DNA of 64,000 bases from Oasisia sp. SBJ-2009. Its lineage: Eukaryota; Annelida; Polychaeta; Sabellida; Siboglinidae. The notes under the pieces are model-generated. The model had not been told where the DNA came from and did not search any database. It worked only from the letters and a program-made list of their open reading frames with translations. Shown here piece after piece: positions 63,431 through 64,000 of this stretch (position 1 is the stretch's first letter; each line of letters begins with the position of its first letter). The stretch is taken from the NCBI GenBank assembly GCA_964017155.1, contig OZ024861.1, forward strand, positions 52,209,809 through 52,273,808, written 5' to 3'. The translations under genes were made by a program, and so were the position numbers.

Positions 63431-64000
63431 CTGCTTTGCTCAAAATCATGTTTGCTGTTTCAATGTGCTGATAACATCTTAAATACATTGTGAGGAAACA
63501 GTGAAACTGTAGGTGATATAGAGCATGAGCATCATGCATGCTGTCAGTGTCAGTGTCGGTGTCACTGAGTCTATAACTGACAGGGAAGCTTAAGAGACAC
63601 GACTACAGTGTACTGACTACCTCCACCTCTCCCCTTCCTGTTTCCCTTCTCCCTCCCTCCAAGTCACCACACAACTGTGGTACTACCTGCCATGCCATCA
63701 ATGATGACACTCGGTGCACTGACGCTGGCAGTGACATGACACGACACTGGGGCTTCTCTCATTACCTCCCATCAGACCTGCTCTTTCCAGGATTCACAGT
63801 GTAGTAATTTATATTATTTGGGCCAACCGCCAACGATCTGGACCATAAGGTATATTTCACAAAACTGATCCTGAAGAAACGACAAAATATATCACTAAAA
63901 ATTCACTATTACATTTGCATAGAAATCTTTTTGGAGTTTGTTCACTAAAAATATTTATTGCTTTATTACTAATGGTCACCAAGTCCTGGTATTTGTGTCA
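63431..64000. other. Window end, macoilin 5' intron
   Basis: No exon or repeat array recognised in the last 570 bases. Confidence 0.5.

Overview
Kind of genome. The window is animal nuclear DNA. Genes are split by GT-AG introns, intergenic DNA is packed with eukaryotic transposons, and micro- and minisatellites are abundant. No bacterial operons, rRNA or intact tRNA genes are visible. Two host genes can be read: an unusual glutamate-receptor-like gene on the + strand (about 13.7-29.8 kb) and macoilin (MACO1/TMEM57) on the - strand (50.3 kb to beyond 60.7 kb). The gene content and the intron minisatellites suggest an invertebrate. A lancelet is my best guess, because I recall exon-boundary minisatellites being reported there, but this is unproven.

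Layout. 0-2.5 kb holds the 3' end of a DIRS-type tyrosine-recombinase retrotransposon with terminal inverted and direct repeats. 2.7-4.4 kb is a tandem array of a ~358-bp unit. 4,649-13,232 is a complete Polinton/Maverick-type insertion with a perfect 6-bp target duplication (AATGAG). It carries a chromodomain integrase, a packaging ATPase, a capsid-associated protein and several small conserved proteins. It shows no DNA polymerase, major capsid or protease gene. Its ~1.97-kb terminal inverted repeats each contain an RPA-like zinc-ribbon/OB gene and a second Cys/His gene.

13.2-30.1 kb carries exons of a glutamate-receptor-like gene. Its S1 and S2 ligand-binding lobes are joined inside one exon by a Gly-rich linker where the ion pore should be, and it ends in a GPI-signal-like hydrophobic tail. 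Its 13-kb third intron holds nested elements: a long-TIR DNA transposon with a CXC/nuclease-like pseudogene (16.6-24.8 kb), containing a truncated LINE and a decayed Polinton end; a P-like element with a THAP exon (24.8-27.2 kb); and a fold-back MITE ending about 50 bp before the last exon.

30-50 kb is gene-poor. It contains LINE fragments, a tRNA-derived SINE, a fold-back element, a full-length 3.5-kb LINE with a 15-bp target duplication (41.9-45.5 kb), and several microsatellites, including a long alternating purine-pyrimidine run.

50.2-64 kb is macoilin, with ten exons whose splice phases all agree. Three of its introns carry minisatellites whose repeat unit contains the authentic 3' splice site; in two of them it also contains the first 19-28 bases of the following exon. 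One donor flank runs into a ~690-bp (CCCT)n tract. The first coding exons lie beyond base 64,000.
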